This document shows, piece after piece, positions 1 through 12,059 of a stretch of 64,000 bases of DNA. Numbering within the stretch: position 1 is the first letter of the stretch; every line of letters begins with the position of its first letter. Source of the DNA: Protopterus annectens (Eukaryota > Chordata > Ceratodontiformes > Protopteridae); assembly GCF_019279795.1 (NCBI RefSeq), contig NC_056733.1, positions 1,424,559,121 through 1,424,623,120 of the forward strand, written 5' to 3'. Both the position numbers and the translations under genes were made by a program. The notes under the pieces are model-generated. The model was not told where the DNA came from. It did not search any database and saw only the letters and a list, made by a program, of their open reading frames with translations.

Positions 1-63
1 AAAGCTACTGCAGCAGCACCATGCCTAACTAATGATGACTGTAAATTACCGGATGAAATGTAG
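1..63 (+). CDS. Possible C-terminal tail of a host gene (last exon, partial)
   Basis: Frame 1 is open from the first base and ends at a TAG at 61-63, giving 20 residues that end in DDCKLPDEM. The stop is followed by about 130 bases without coding character and then an AATAAA at 196-201 with a GT/T-rich stretch behind it, the layout expected of a terminal exon and 3' UTR. I do not recognise the protein. A 20-codon open frame can arise by chance, so the support is mainly the order stop, poly(A) signal, GT-rich element. The left boundary lies outside the window. Confidence 0.28.
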   Translation, partial: KATAAAPCLTNDDCKLPDEM

Positions 64-195
64 TGACTTTTATTCAAATATTGTTTCAAACCGGGCCCTT
101 CTTTAAGCCATAAAATCTAATTCAAAATACACAAAAAAAAGTCAAGTGTACTAGGGTGCAGTATGTAGTTTTGTGTTTTCTTTGCTTTAATTTAC

Positions 196-240
196 AATAA
201 AAACAGTCTTAATTTTACACTTGGCTTGTGTGTGGTATGC
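196..240 (+). terminator. Candidate polyadenylation signal and downstream GT-rich element
   Basis: A canonical AATAAA hexamer lies at 196-201. It is followed 25-40 bases later by ggcttgtgtgtggtatgc and a run of T, resembling the GU/U-rich element downstream of vertebrate cleavage sites. It would serve the possible last exon at 1-63. AATAAA is common by chance in AT-rich DNA, so confidence is modest. Confidence 0.35.
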
Positions 241-686
241 AGGTTTTTTTAGTTTTCTTTCAGAATAATCATGGTCGGTTTATGAATTTTTTTTAAATTT
301 TTTTTTAAATAACAAGTATCTGTTTAATGAGTAGTATGTTTTTTATTCCTTTAAAGTTTACTTACTGTTACAACTGAGTAATGTGTTTTTCTGCAGTAAT
401 GCTTCAATTCATTTAAATTGTTGGGTTTTCAGTATGCTGTAATGTCACAATGTTGCACCCATAACTGTAATACTGCATTCTCCTTTAACACCTCTGGTGA
501 TACCGTGGTGGGGGTGTGGCCAGTGTCATACTGGCCACACATCCATGTCCCTCTTTGGCCTTGTTAAAAGGTGGCAACCCTAACACACATACGTGTATAT
601 ATGTGTGTGTATACGCAATTTATGTTATACTAATGCATTCCTGCAAAATCGTTTTTGCTTAACTGCTAAAAAGTTTTGCAAAACTT

Positions 687-783
687 GACCCCATTCCCGA
701 TTACGTTTAAATACAATCTAAATAAAAAATGTCTTTAGACCCCTTCCCGATTACGTTTAAATCTAACTAAAAATGTCTTTAGA
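687..783. repeat. Tandem duplication, 51-bp unit, two copies
   Basis: The unit beginning gacccc.ttcccgattacg occurs at 687 and again at 738. Both copies run through an A-rich stretch into aaaatgtctttaga. A few indels and substitutions separate them. No coding meaning is apparent. Confidence 0.8.
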
Positions 784-1479
784 ACAGACACGTAAACAAT
801 GTAAATATTTATTTAATCTCAAAACATCGAAAAGTTATAAATGTAACAATTTCTTTTGACTCAGAATGTTGGGAAAATGCTAAGAAGGAAGTATTTAATA
901 ACGAAAAGGATGGCAATTTGCATATATGCACCCTCCAAGATCCACAAGGAAACTGAAGAAAACATTTGGGTTTTTCAGATGCACATTTTCGAATTTACAT
1001 TTCAGCAACTCCAAAACAAACGTATACTCATCCAATATATGCAATACATAGACATCTACCATTTCATACTGTAATTTATGTTGTGTCATTTATGGAATGA
1101 ACACATTTTTACTTGTTAGCTTTGGCAGTACCTATAACAAACGCGGTAAATATAAAGTACAAGTTACTCTGCGCCATAAAAACAAAATTAACAAAACAGC
1201 ATACTCCATATAAACCATTACATCTCTATACTAATGAGACTAAATAAAAAACTGAAGACACGATATGTCAACAAAGACCACCAAACTCTAGCAAGTACTT
1301 TTATTAAAAAAATATCGCCTTCAAGAAATGCATTTCCCAGTTGCAAAGCTACGTTACCGAAGGACATGGCTAAAGAGAAATCATCCCATCAAAAAGTGTT
1401 ACAAGTGCAGTGCATATTATAAACAGAATGAGTAGTCCTCCTGAAAACTACCTTTGTTATTCCGTTTCGTACCTTTACA

Positions 1480-2120
1480 AAACAACGTCGCTCCTAAAAA
1501 TATGCACACATGCGCGCAGAAACCAAATGAAAGAAAACCTTCATCTGAATCATTCGAGCACAAAACCCCATAAGCAGCTAAATAGCAACGCACGTACCTG
1601 TCGAGCACTTTACAAGACTGTTCCTATAAACAAGTGATACTTTGTAACAACAGGTGCGCGTTCCATTATTTTCTCGGTGCGCGAGAAGCACAATGAGCTA
1701 CCCTGTCGCGTTTCTTCTAGTCCAGCTTAATACACATTAAACTTTCTTTGCTGTACGATACCCAAACAATACGCAACAAGGACAAGCTTAAGTAGATTCA
1801 ATTACCAAAAAAAAGTGTCTGCCTTGACGTCCTTAAGGTTGCTAGCTTCACATTCCTAAAAGAATGGGAACGGCAAGACAGAAACAAACCAATCAAGCAG
1901 CACGAGGCAGCAATGGGGCGGGGCTATTCAGCAACATCTTGGCACTCTTGGTAACAGGACGTTGAAGTACTAAATAGGGGTCCGGGTGAGTGTTCCCTTG
2001 TACCGTACATACGGGTAAGGCTGCAATTGTACTCAACACGGAATGTCAAAATGTTCCCTTTCCCCTGGAGTTCAATGTTTCAGAAGCCAGCACGGCCGCT
2101 TGTTCATTTTTTCATAGTAC
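1480..2120. promoter_or_regulatory. CpG-richer block with CCAAT and GC boxes (candidate promoter)
   Basis: CpG dinucleotides are clustered here (several gcgcg and tcg groups at 1510-1720) while most of the window is CpG-poor. A CCAAT box (accaatcaag, about 1888) is followed by a GC box (ggggcgggg, about 1916). Further downstream are two consensus-like splice donors on the + strand, gggtgagt near 1984 and gggtaagg near 2011. This order would fit a TATA-less + strand promoter with a short non-coding first exon, but no downstream exon is recognised. The GC box alone could also serve the - strand. Confidence 0.3.
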
Positions 2121-2259
2121 GTTTTGTGCCGCGCTTCCATTCTTGTGGCACATGATTATTTATTGTTCTGTATTCTTTCTTGTAGACTATTTGCTGCGCC
2201 CTCTAAAGGGCGGACTTTGTTTTTGTGTAGCTCTTGTCTGAATGAAATAGCAACCTGTA

Positions 2260-3914
2260 GCCTTCTTACAAACTATAATGTTTAGTTTATAAAGCAGCAC
2301 GACTTCGTTTTGTTTCAACTACTTGTAAAATTAAAATGATTGCAGGTAGCGCAGTACACCTCATGACATTTAGGTAAATCAACATCGAGAAAAAACTGTC
2401 AGGGCTGTTATATCAGTTTTTTTTTAAAACTGAATTAAGAATGGTTTCAGGTATATGTCAATTGACTGTTTCCCTATATGCAACCTAGAAAACCCTGCAT
2501 GTTCGTCTGTTTTTTTCAGCTGAGTGGGAAAACTATTTCAAACATTGCCCGGATACAAGTCATCAAGATAAAACAATGTAATCTCGAAGCAATTGTTACA
2601 AAGCAAAATAAGTTACGACACTCCCATACAACAACTGCCTTGTTGGTCTTTTATCTAAAGATACAGCACTAAGATTATACAGAGCCTATTTAACAACCAC
2701 AATTACTTTAAACCAGTAATTAATGTACATTACAGTGCTTAAGTATGCTCTGTTTTTTCAAGTAAATACCATTCTAATGTGCAGTGTATAAAAAATCCTG
2801 GGATTACAAGGATAATCGTGGTGGTTTAGTTACTTATTAAGCATTTTTAAGAAAAACTCCACTCTCAAACTACAAAAATATCTCCCTTTTCAACAAGTAC
2901 TGATATTCTGTGCCATACAAGTGCATAAGAATCTTTGTTAACGTTTCATAACATATTTTAATTTATTTGATCCCAAAACGTCTGTCAAAGCTCCTGCCAT
3001 AATCGACAGCATACCTCTCAGCTGTCCTTATTTTCTCAAAATATCCATATTTTCAGTCTGTTCCTCGTAACATTTGTGGTTTTCTGGTAAATCATTGCGG
3101 ACTGAAATTACTTAATATTGAGAGACATCTGAGTTTCACATATATCCTTAAGAAAATGCAAAATATGTTATTCTATCAACTCTCTACATCTGTAAGATAA
3201 ATATTTATAATCTGTACCTGATTTTGGACTTTTGCCCCCCCCCCCCATTATTTTGGCTTTGTGTTGAGTTTAAGAGGTATGGGTGGCAGTGCTGTGACTT
3301 AATAACTTCATAGGTTCGTAGCCACTCCCACTAGAAGTTGTCTCAGTACCCCACTGGATCCCATGACCATGAAGTATGCTAAATGAAACCTGTCTTGTTT
3401 AAATGAAACTGAATAAAACAGCAGAAATTTCTGAAGTAGCCAGACCTGTGATACTTAACTGCCAGACATTCCTCCATACTCTTTCTGAGGTGTCATACAG
3501 CCTTATTTATTCATCTTTAGCAAAAAGTTGTAACTCACAAGTAGATGGCATGGTACAGTATTCATTTTATTTTTAGACTGTATTTAGAGTGAGTATAACA
3601 GCAACGTGTCAATGGCCAAAACTGAGAGTACTTATTAATTTGTTTATGTGGTATTGCAATCAATTTTTAATCGCCCCTGATTTTCCCTCATATTTTAAGG
3701 AAGGTCCTCATAAAATCTGGAGTTGCTGGCATGTTGCTGAGGACTGCATTTATTAAATAATAAGACAATTGAGTTGTAGACTTCATATCCTTCAGAAAAG
3801 CATTGTATTATTATTATTGTCATCATCATCCTTGAACAAAACCAGTTATTGTAGCAACATTCTAAGTACATAAGGACAATATTTAAAATCTGTTCCAATT
3901 TCAGACGTTGTCCT
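2260..3914. other. No gene recognised; unique AT-rich sequence
   Basis: No long open frame and no recognisable repeat apart from a run of 12 C at 3235-3246. Short open frames here (for example 2478-2672) have no family resemblance I can identify. Confidence 0.5.
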
Positions 3915-4160
3915 TTATATCATCACATTGCCAAAGTGGTTAGGAGGACCTTCTACATTGCCCACCTGATTATGAATATCAGACCAATGATTGAGTACAA
4001 TGCCCCATTGAATGACAAGGCCATGTCCAACCCGGAATTAATGGGATGCATTCATCACCCAGAGACTCCCTATGCAATCTTGACCAGTGGATGGGATGAA
4101 CCTGAACCTATTTTCTGGTCTTGTCCCTGATTTATGTGCTAAAGGCTGAGGGATAATGTA
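3915..4160 (+). mobile_element. CR1-like LINE fragment, internally deleted
   Basis: Translation in mixed frames gives the end of the RT domain of the CR1 family seen elsewhere in the window: a segment equivalent to FYVAHLI, then IEYNAP at about 3990, then a jump to the piece equivalent to KAMSNPELL near 4020, and finally QWMG near 4085. The intervening 150 or so codons present in longer copies are missing, so this is a twice-deleted relic. Confidence 0.6.
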
Positions 4161-4710
4161 TGCAGTACAACTAAATCATCCATGTTTTTCACATAAAGAT
4201 TTAGCCAAAAACAAACTCTTTGGACTGTTTAATTTTATATATTAATATTTGCATTTTACTGATCTCATCAAAGGAATTCAAGATGCTAAACTAAAGTCTG
4301 TCTCGCCTATGTCACACAGACTACCATTACTTTCTGAAACAACATGAGATATGAACAGGAACCAAAGTAGGACTTTCAGGACTTCTAGCGGGGGAAAAAC
4401 AATGGGAGTGAAGAAATTACAAGATACTGAAAGAATTCTGCGTACTAAATAACATCTAGGGGACAACATAAGGAGAAAAACCTTTGGGATGAGGAATATT
4501 ACTGTACATAGTGGTATTTCCCTCTAGCCAGGTTAAGTGATCTGGACCAAAGAGACGTTCAGCTATATAAAATACATCAGAGGTACATGTAATGGGTGCA
4601 AGAAATGGTAGGTTTATGTTATTACTGAGTGTGTGAACACTGACAGGTTGATATTTCTTGAAAAAACTTGTTAGCTGGTTTCAAAATTGGATATAAATGT
4701 TACGACTCCT

Positions 4711-4820
4711 CAGGGACACTGCTATTGAGTTAATATGCAAGTTCTAAAGCTGAGAATCACAGACAGGGACACTGCTATTGAGTTAATATGCTTTAAATTC
4801 TAAAGCTGAGAATCACAGTC
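4711..4820. repeat. Tandem duplication, about 53-bp unit, two copies
   Basis: The segment cagggacactgctattgagt through gctgagaatcacag is present at 4711 and again at 4764. The second copy has a few extra bases in its middle. The copies are otherwise almost identical. Confidence 0.85.
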
Positions 4821-6129
4821 ATTGTGGATGAGTCTATGTGAGTTGTGGTGGAATGTTGCATTGTCAGAGTTTTTTTTGGTAGCTATTTGCCCATGTTGCC
4901 CAGCAAGTATATGACCCTCTCCTGTTCAGCCTATTAGTTCCCTATCATCCACGTAACCATCAGGAGTCATTTGTAAGTTTTCTGCTTTTCCCCAACCTTA
5001 TTTTGTGTGTGCATTTGGTGAAGTGACAGGGAGGGGATGTGTAATGGGTTGACTCTGGTGGTTACCCCTTACTTCTACAAAGGGTGTTTCCTCCAAGTAG
5101 TCCTGCTTCTCTTCTGCAGCAAAAATGCTGATCTATCTGGTCTCCATCACAGCAATTTCACTGCTATGTGTGCCTCCAAGTGAAAACCAGACTTCATCCT
5201 TAGTGAGGGAGAGGCAAGCAGGCCATACCCTTTCCCTATAAACTCTCCTTGCTTTGCTCCTTCAGTGCCAAGGCCAATAACTGAAATATAGTCAGAGTTC
5301 TGTGCATCTGTGCAACACAGCCAGGCTTGTATTATCAGATTTTGGACTTAGTTTTTATTTGTTTATATATTATTGACTGGATTAGTCCTGCCTTGACCTA
5401 TTTTCAAGGCACGTGTAAGGTGGTATTCAAACTGATGATGGGAAATTTGGCTAAGACTGTGCAGAAAGTTCCGTCCACTGCAACAGGGATTGATGGTGTA
5501 ATTTCCTGCTGATGTACTGGTTGTAAGCACCATGGTTGTTGCTGTTTCAGCATCAGATTCATAAACCATGGTAGTAGATATTGATCGTTCTGAATTTTGC
5601 ATTATGGAAGTGTAAAGTGAGCTCCCTGACTCAGTGTGGGGGATGGGGAGGCATTGGGTGGATAAGCTTGGTAAAACATTGTTTTGTCTTCTGATTATGA
5701 TCAGGAGTTGCTTTAGTCTCAAAAAGCCATTTCTGCCTCAAAGCAACCAACCAGAGAAAAGTCTTCTGGTGCTGCTGATTTTGCGTCTTTTACTGCAGGG
5801 AGTGTCCTCCTGGCATTTCTATGCAGCTATTAAGGCAAGTAAGTGTGTCTTGCATACACACAGAGCTTATGTAATTGCAGACCAGGAAAAGTTATGGACT
5901 GTGGTAAGACTCTTTCAAAAAAAAAAAAAAGAATGGCTTCATCTCTTGATAGGTACATGGTTTGAGGCAGTGTCATAAAACCATTTCATATTATTTTGCA
6001 GATCTCTCTGATTTAGACTATGTGATTCATTTGGGAACTGAATCATTCATGAACATTTCCTTCATGTTCCCTCATTTCACCAGTAAATTCATAAGTATGT
6101 TTCACATCAAAGCTCAGTTTAAATCTCAG
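4821..6129. other. No gene recognised
   Basis: Unique-looking sequence. Open frames at 5363-5722 (-) and 5634-5978 (+) overlap on opposite strands and resemble no family I know. A 14-A tract lies near 5918. Confidence 0.45.
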
Positions 6130-6910
6130 TGAGAACCTGAAAGAAAATCAACTAGAAAAGATGAAGAGAAAACATCGACTGGGAAGAATCCTGCAGCTGT
6201 TTAGCAAAAAACAGTTCAAGCTTCAGCTTTGGTACAAGAGATGGCTTTCAGTAATTTAGGGGAAAAAATCAAATGTACTCCGAGGTGATTAAAATAAATG
6301 AAACGGTGCCAAAGTATATCATCTCAAATAACAAAAGGCTGGAGAAAATAGAAACGCTAACTAGCTATTCCGATGAACTGATAAAAATGCAAAAATCAGA
6401 GGATGAAATGAAGAAATGTCTGGCTGAGTACGAGACCTTTCAAGAAGGGCTGTTTCAAAAATTGTAGAGTTAGACGATAGAACATGCAGAGAAAACCTGT
6501 AATTTTCTGATGTACCAGAGAAACTGGAAGAAACAGACTGTATTCATTTTTATAAAAGCACAAAGTAGCAATTGGACTAGTGTTCCACAGCAGGATTTGA
6601 TAATTGAAAGGGCACATTGAATGTATGCTCCAAAAATAGCCATAAGAAAGCAGTAAGACCTGTATTAGTAAAGATGCAATATCATACCAGCAGAAAGAGT
6701 TGAACCTGATAAAACTGTGGCAGAAGGGAAAAATATTAAAAATTGGAGACATCAGAGTGTTTGTGGAAAATTATTATTCACTGTACACCAGGCAGAAAAG
6801 AAGCAAAGTTATCCCAGCAATCAGGGCATGTCAAAAGGCATGTGTGAGATTCAACTGTTGTATCCAGTTGTCTTCAGAATATTTTACTGGAAGATTCTGG
6901 CCTTTAATAA
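6130..6910 (+). pseudogene. L1/Tx1-type ORF1 remnant
   Basis: Frames across this stretch give a coiled-coil-like, charge-rich segment (6273-6467), then ELDDRTCRENL and DVPEKLEETD, which match the pattern LENRSRRNNLRI...GLPE of the L1 ORF1 RNA-binding (RRM) domain. IERAH appears near 6590, and a C-terminal piece at 6700-6890 resembles the L1 ORF1 C-terminal domain. L1 ORF1 protein coats element RNA as a trimer. Stops and frameshifts break this copy in several places. It is cut off by the L2-like insertion that begins near 6930. Confidence 0.6.
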
Positions 6911-6929
6911 AATTTTTCTTGACACACTA

Positions 6930-9420
6930 AACTCCCCTAGTTCCCCTAACAAAAATAAGAGTCAAAACTCTTTCTGCCCCTGGCTCACACAAGCCACCAG
7001 AACCCTCATGACTCAGTGTGATTGTGCCTCGAGAAAATGGAATAAATCCAAATCTCTCCAAAAATACAGGGAGTTTCCTAACATAACCAAAAGAAATTTC
7101 ATCTTAGACAAACAAAACTGTTTTAACACTCCACTCAGCAACCTATACTCCAATCCAAAAAAAGTCTGGCAAACTGTAAAAAAGTTGCTACATCCTGGGT
7201 CCCCTCCACCATCAAACCCCTGTCCTAATAGCTCTGCTTCTGAAACTGCCTCAGTCTTAAATTCCTTATTCATTAACTCTATTCATAACCTTACAAAAAA
7301 AATAATATTGCAACACCCTCACCCCCTACCACTATCCATTCATCCAATTTTACTCTTATACTAGTCCCACAACTTATATTAAGTCCCTTCTCTCAAAACG
7401 TAAAACTTGCTCTCCATCATCAGATAACCTACCTCCTCAAGTCCTAAAAAATGCTGCAAATTCTATTGCTGTCCCTATCTCCATTCTGATCAACAGATCC
7501 AGAAAGGAAAATATTGTTCCTGACATCTGGAAAAAGTTCTATATCATACCTCTACATAAAGGTGGAAGCGAAACAGACCCTTCCAGTTCTGGAGCCATCT
7601 ATATACTATCTCTGCTATCAAAAATTCTTCAAAAGTCCATTCACCGACAACTCCTTGATTACCTAGTTAAAGAAAACCTTCTAACCCCCACACAACATGG
7701 CTTTCACCCTAAATACAGCACAACTACTGCTCTAATATCCTTTACTAGCACAATAGATACATCCTGTGATAACATGCTCGTCTCTTGTTTTTTTTTTTGA
7801 TTTATCCAAAACCTTTGACACTGTCTTTCATAGCTTACTCCTAGCTAAGCTAGCATCTCTCAACCTCTCTAACTCTTCTCTCTCTCTCTCTCTCTTGGTT
7901 CTCTAGATACCTTAATAACAGATTCCAAGCTGTGAAATGGCAATCTAACCTCTCCTACTTTCTACTTGTTCACACAGGGGTACCCCAAGGCTCCATCCTT
8001 GGACCCCTTCTGTTTAACATCTTCATCAATAACCTTCACTCTGCTTGTTCACTCTCAGCTGTTATTCAATATGCTGATGATTCCACAATCATCTCCTGCT
8101 CCAAATATATCAACTCACCTTCAAACCCTTACCCAAGAGTCTCTTTACTCTATTGAAAACTGGCTTAACTCGAACCAACTTATACTAAACCCCCAAGAAA
8201 ACAAAACATCTTCTGTTCCTTCCAAAATCCATGCAACATCACAAATACATCCTCTCAGTGTCTTCTCTAAACAATACAATCACCTCTGCTGAATCTCACA
8301 CTGAACTCCTCAGTGTCATAATTGATGACCACCTAAGGTTTGATCTACATATTCAGCAATGCATAAAAAAACACACCAAAATTAGGCCTCCTATACAGAC
8401 ACAAAAAATTCCTCACTAATGCCTCAAGACTGCCTAGCACAAGCCCTCCAACTACTAACTCTGCTCTACTCTATGCTGCCCCCTTACTCACATCCATCCA
8501 ATATAATCTCGTAACTAAATTAGAACATACTTACAACAAAGTTGGAAGGTCTGCTGCCAACTTACATTATCACACTCATCACTGTATAACCATAAGAAAC
8601 CTTCATTGCCTTGAATTCTAACACCAACTTCTACTCCCCCAACTGTTCCTAGCTCATTCAGTCTTACACATGCCATCATCTTGCCCATCCATCTCAACTC
8701 TCATCCAATCACATGTCCCAAACAGTGCACTTCGCAACTCACTACAGCACCAGTTACAAGTCAGCAAATGCAATACTAATATTGGTAAACTACTCTGTAG
8801 TCATTCTGTAGCCTATGCATGGAATAAGTTGCCTCTAAATGTCAGAAGTATTACAAACCTCAACTCCTTTAAATCTGTCTTAAAAATAGGTTCCTTTCAT
8901 CCTGGACTTACCATTGTAATGACCCACCATAATTACACTGCTCTCTGCCTTCTAGCTACCACCTGGTTAGCCTTCTTCACTAAATTAGTGTCTCAAGCAA
9001 AAGTTTTTCTTCCCCAGAATTCAACTATTCTCTCCTCTTTTGTCTTTCTTTCAAACTACACTTTTTAAAACTCTTGGCCCGTCCATCTTCTCTGAGTTTT
9101 ATTTTCTGCTGATAGACTGTTTGCTAACTTGCTACCATTGTCAAACAGAAACATGTTGCAAACCTGTTACTCTCTCTATTGTAGTCTTGGATCTCACTTT
9201 TGTATTCTCATCAATAACTATTTTTTGAACGATTGATTTTGTAACTTGAACTAGTGATATTTTGAACTTGTCTTATCTTTTGTAAATTGATACTGTTATT
9301 TTAAATTGCACTTTTGTTGGTCATTTCTGGAGCTTTTCTCCTCAGGTCTCTGCTGAATATGGGCTTCTGCTCAGATGGACTAACCTAGTTAACAAATGTC
9401 AAATAAATAAATAAAATATA
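6930..9420 (+). mobile_element. L2-like (Jockey-superfamily) LINE, ORF2 3' part, degraded
   Basis: Translated pieces in order are: a linker ending NPKKVWQTVKKLL (about 7150); RT blocks with PDIWKKFYIIPLHKGG (7520), TQHGFHPKYSTTTAL (7690), GVPQGSILGPLLFNIFINNL (7980) and YADDSTI (about 8070); then a C-terminal part. The catalytic YADD is intact, but stops and frameshifts break the frame repeatedly, including a T-run slip near 7795 and a CT microsatellite near 7880. The 3' end reads gttaacaaatgtcaaataaa followed by AAAT repeats. The same 3' end recurs on the - strand at 30.5, 48.6 and 57.0 kb, so this is a multi-copy family. It lacks a recognisable endonuclease, consistent with 5' truncation. 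Confidence 0.75.
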
Positions 9421-9429
9421 TTTTTTAAA

Positions 9430-11165
9430 CCAAACAGGCTAAGGAGGAAGTAAAAGTTTACTCAACAAAACGTGAACCATCAAACAAAAGGGTACTTTGC
9501 TTCTCATTCTTCTGACAATAAAATTCTTAGAGAGACTTTGCTGGTTAAACTGTTTCCATTGTTCCAAAGGAAAAATTCTCAAGATACAGAAAAAAATCAC
9601 AGTAATTGACTAGAAGAATCAGGAGTAACTTGGATTTGAACCAGAGTCTGGTGTTGGGAGATGGAAATGAACAAGAAGAAGATTAGCAACACTGAAATTA
9701 GTGGATAAATGTAAGATTGGTGTTGCAAGAAAAAATGGCTGAGAAAGACTGGAATTTTGTTGGCTTTGCTAAATGTGTGGGTGGACTGTTAGCATATACA
9801 CCTCTTTATGTCATTAATGTTTAGAAAGACACTAAAAGGGAAAAAGTAGCCAAGTAAAACAATTTGTGTTCTTAAAGGTATAAGTATCTGTAGAAAACAT
9901 TTCATGATAAAAACTGCATGTTGTATAGTAAAACTATTTTGTGTAGTATGTAGTAAGGATATTTTAAATGTGTGTGGGGTGGAGGAGTATTTTCAATGAC
10001 TGTTGCAATTTTTTTAAAGATATTAAAGTAAATATATGTTTAGTTGTAAGAAATAAAGGCTTTACAGTGTAACAAGAGAAGAAAGGTTGGACAAAAGCAA
10101 GTTTAAGTTAATGCTGTGATCATGGTCTGCTGGGGTGGGATGTAATGCATGATTATAATATACATAGAATTAAGATCATTTCTATTATTTATTCAGAGAG
10201 GAATGTCTAAATTAGTGCTCCTTAATCTATAAACATGCATTTTTGGTAAGCAAATATGCTTGAAAAATAAGACAAAATTGTGAAAGCCATGAAAAATGCT
10301 AAGTGTTTTACATCTGCAATTACATTACCTTGCTTTTCCCATTAGCAAATGTTCAGTGGTAGTCAAGAAGTCTGTGGCTGAAGGTAGTTATACATTCTGT
10401 TCTGAGTGAAATTGACAGAGATTTCTTCATGCATCTGAGAGTTGTTAGCCTTTTTTTCTCATTGCTGGCTATGTTTCCATGGAGATGATCTGTCTGCAGA
10501 TGCAAGCAATACTGATATTTCTTTGCTGAGGTAAATGCAAAATATAAAGGTACAAGGGCAAGTAGTTCAGTGAAAACTAAAGTCTGAAATTATTGGAAGT
10601 TAATAATTGATAGCAGTTTTCCTAGTAGCCTTAATAATTTAATGCATTTAACAAAAGAGTGTACAATTTAGTTTTATTTAAAGACAGCCAATGCACTTTT
10701 TCTTAGAACTAAAACTTAACGTTTTCTAAAAGTGTGCAATCTGCTTTTCACATCTGGGAGGGAAACAAAAATAAGAAAAGAACACACACACCAACTAATG
10801 TAAGTGGGAACACAGGCTATAACATGCACTTCGGCATGGGTAACCTTACTTTTAGGTTAAGTAATGCGTGTGGGTGTAGCTGTCGATTTGGGAAATTGAT
10901 CCTATATGGAAGATTATACATTTCATTTATTAAAGATGTACATAGTTTTGTATGCATTATCTAAGTTAATAGGTCGTGGGGTGTTCTGAAAATGTATTTA
11001 GTTATTTTTGTTTGAGGGTTCTCATTAAAACAAAAAGTCTTGAAAAATGTGATATAGGTTCAAATGGACATGAGCAGAAACAACTGTATAAAAATCAGCC
11101 TGCTAAATATCAATGTTTGCATGTAACACAAAACTTGGAAATATACTTTCAAAAATGTCATATGT
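9430..11165. other. No gene recognised; possibly decayed L1 linker
   Basis: AT-rich sequence between an L1/Tx1 ORF1 relic and an L1/Tx1 endonuclease relic on the same strand. The first 60 bases can be read as a continuation of ORF1 (KEEVKVYSTKREP), which would fit the L2-like element having inserted into ORF1. The rest has no recognisable domain. Confidence 0.4.
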
Positions 11166-11212
11166 AATATATATGTGTGTATATATATATATATAGAGAG
11201 AGAGAGAGATAA
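11166..11212. repeat. Compound microsatellite (TA)n-(GA)n
   Basis: A run of TA/TG dinucleotides passes directly into GA repeats (tatatatatatagagagaga). It sits at the left edge of the L1-type endonuclease relic. Confidence 0.85.
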
Positions 11213-11214
11213 AA

Positions 11215-11590
11215 AGGAAATAATACTGAATTATATTAAGAAATACAGAGAGAAAATAGCAATGCTGCAAAACATCTAGAAATAAATGAGCATGTGAATT
11301 TGATAAAGAAAGGATTTCAGGATGAATATTCAGAAGTATATCAGGGATGAAGCAAAGGGGAGTAATTATACTAACTGCTAGAGGGTCTTCAGTAGAAGTG
11401 ATAGTGGAGAAAAAAGACAATGGTAGATTTGTGGTAGTAAGGGGTTATTAACAAGGGAGGACTATTACACTGGCATATATTCTTAATCTACCAAAAACTG
11501 CTATTATGGAGCTTAAGAAAATTTTGGAAGAAATAATCACCTTTCAGCAGGGAATATTATAGGTGGGAGCTGGAACTTTATTTGCAACAG
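11215..11590 (+). pseudogene. L1/Tx1-type endonuclease fragment
   Basis: One frame gives DEAKGVVIILTARGSSVEV at about 11346, then DNGRFVVVRGY (stop) GRTITLAYILNLP. This matches the L1/Tx1 apurinic-type endonuclease pattern in which the protein reads roughly KGVAIL..., D..GR.v.v.g, g..itla.iYAPN. The block precedes the RT relic at 12.1 kb on the same strand, so both probably belonged to one ORF2. Internal stops make it non-functional. Confidence 0.55.
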
Positions 11591-11594
11591 GGGA

Positions 11595-11667
11595 GGGAAA
11601 TTAGCTCAAATGGTAGAGCGCTTCCTTAGCATGCGAGAGGTAGTGGAATCAATGCCCACATTCTCCA
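11595..11667 (+). tRNA. tRNA-Ala(AGC)-like sequence, degraded
   Basis: A 73-base stretch has the order and spacing of a tRNA: TAGCTCAAATGGTAGAGC forms the D arm and A box, an anticodon loop ttAGCat encodes Ala(AGC), and the T arm and B box read ggaatcaatgccc. The first seven bases pair with the last seven except for one mismatch and one G-T pair. The anticodon stem and T stem also carry mismatches. It is therefore more likely a pseudogene or the head of a SINE than a working tRNA. It sits inside L1-type sequence, immediately before a Harbinger-like scrap. Confidence 0.55.
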
Positions 11668-11940
11668 AGTATTTGTGTCATGCTACACAACATCATCCTG
11701 AGGAAACAACTTCAACAGGATCAGCAAGGGGAATGGCCACACATCCTACCACCAATGCCAAGGTCACCTCAGTCACAGGCAGATGAGGAGTCCGAGGGGA
11801 AACAACTAGCTGCTGTGGGTGTAGACAGATGTAAGAGTGCCCAGTATGCCCTTGGATTGGCTAAGACACAACGCATAGCACACACACACACCACCCTGGG
11901 GCCTAAAACCTTTCTCCTACACACATACATATAGTAACAT
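11668..11940 (+). pseudogene. Possible Harbinger-type transposase C-terminus
   Basis: The open frame at 11680-11934 begins MLHNIILRK, like the conserved CCxLHNI motif near the end of PIF/Harbinger DDE nucleases. It continues with a Pro/Glu-rich spacer and ends with a segment (TQRIAHTH) resembling the usual short C-terminal R.....L...HF tail. Only about 75 residues are present, with no DDE residues. A chance match cannot be excluded. Confidence 0.3.
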
Positions 11941-12059
11941 TGATGCCAGGCAGTTCACACAACCTTTACCTCACCACATATTGGCTGTGTACTGCTTGGA
12001 AATTATGCAGAACTTATTAGGGAAGATAAAAGTTTCTTCAGAAGTTATAGCTAGTGAGG

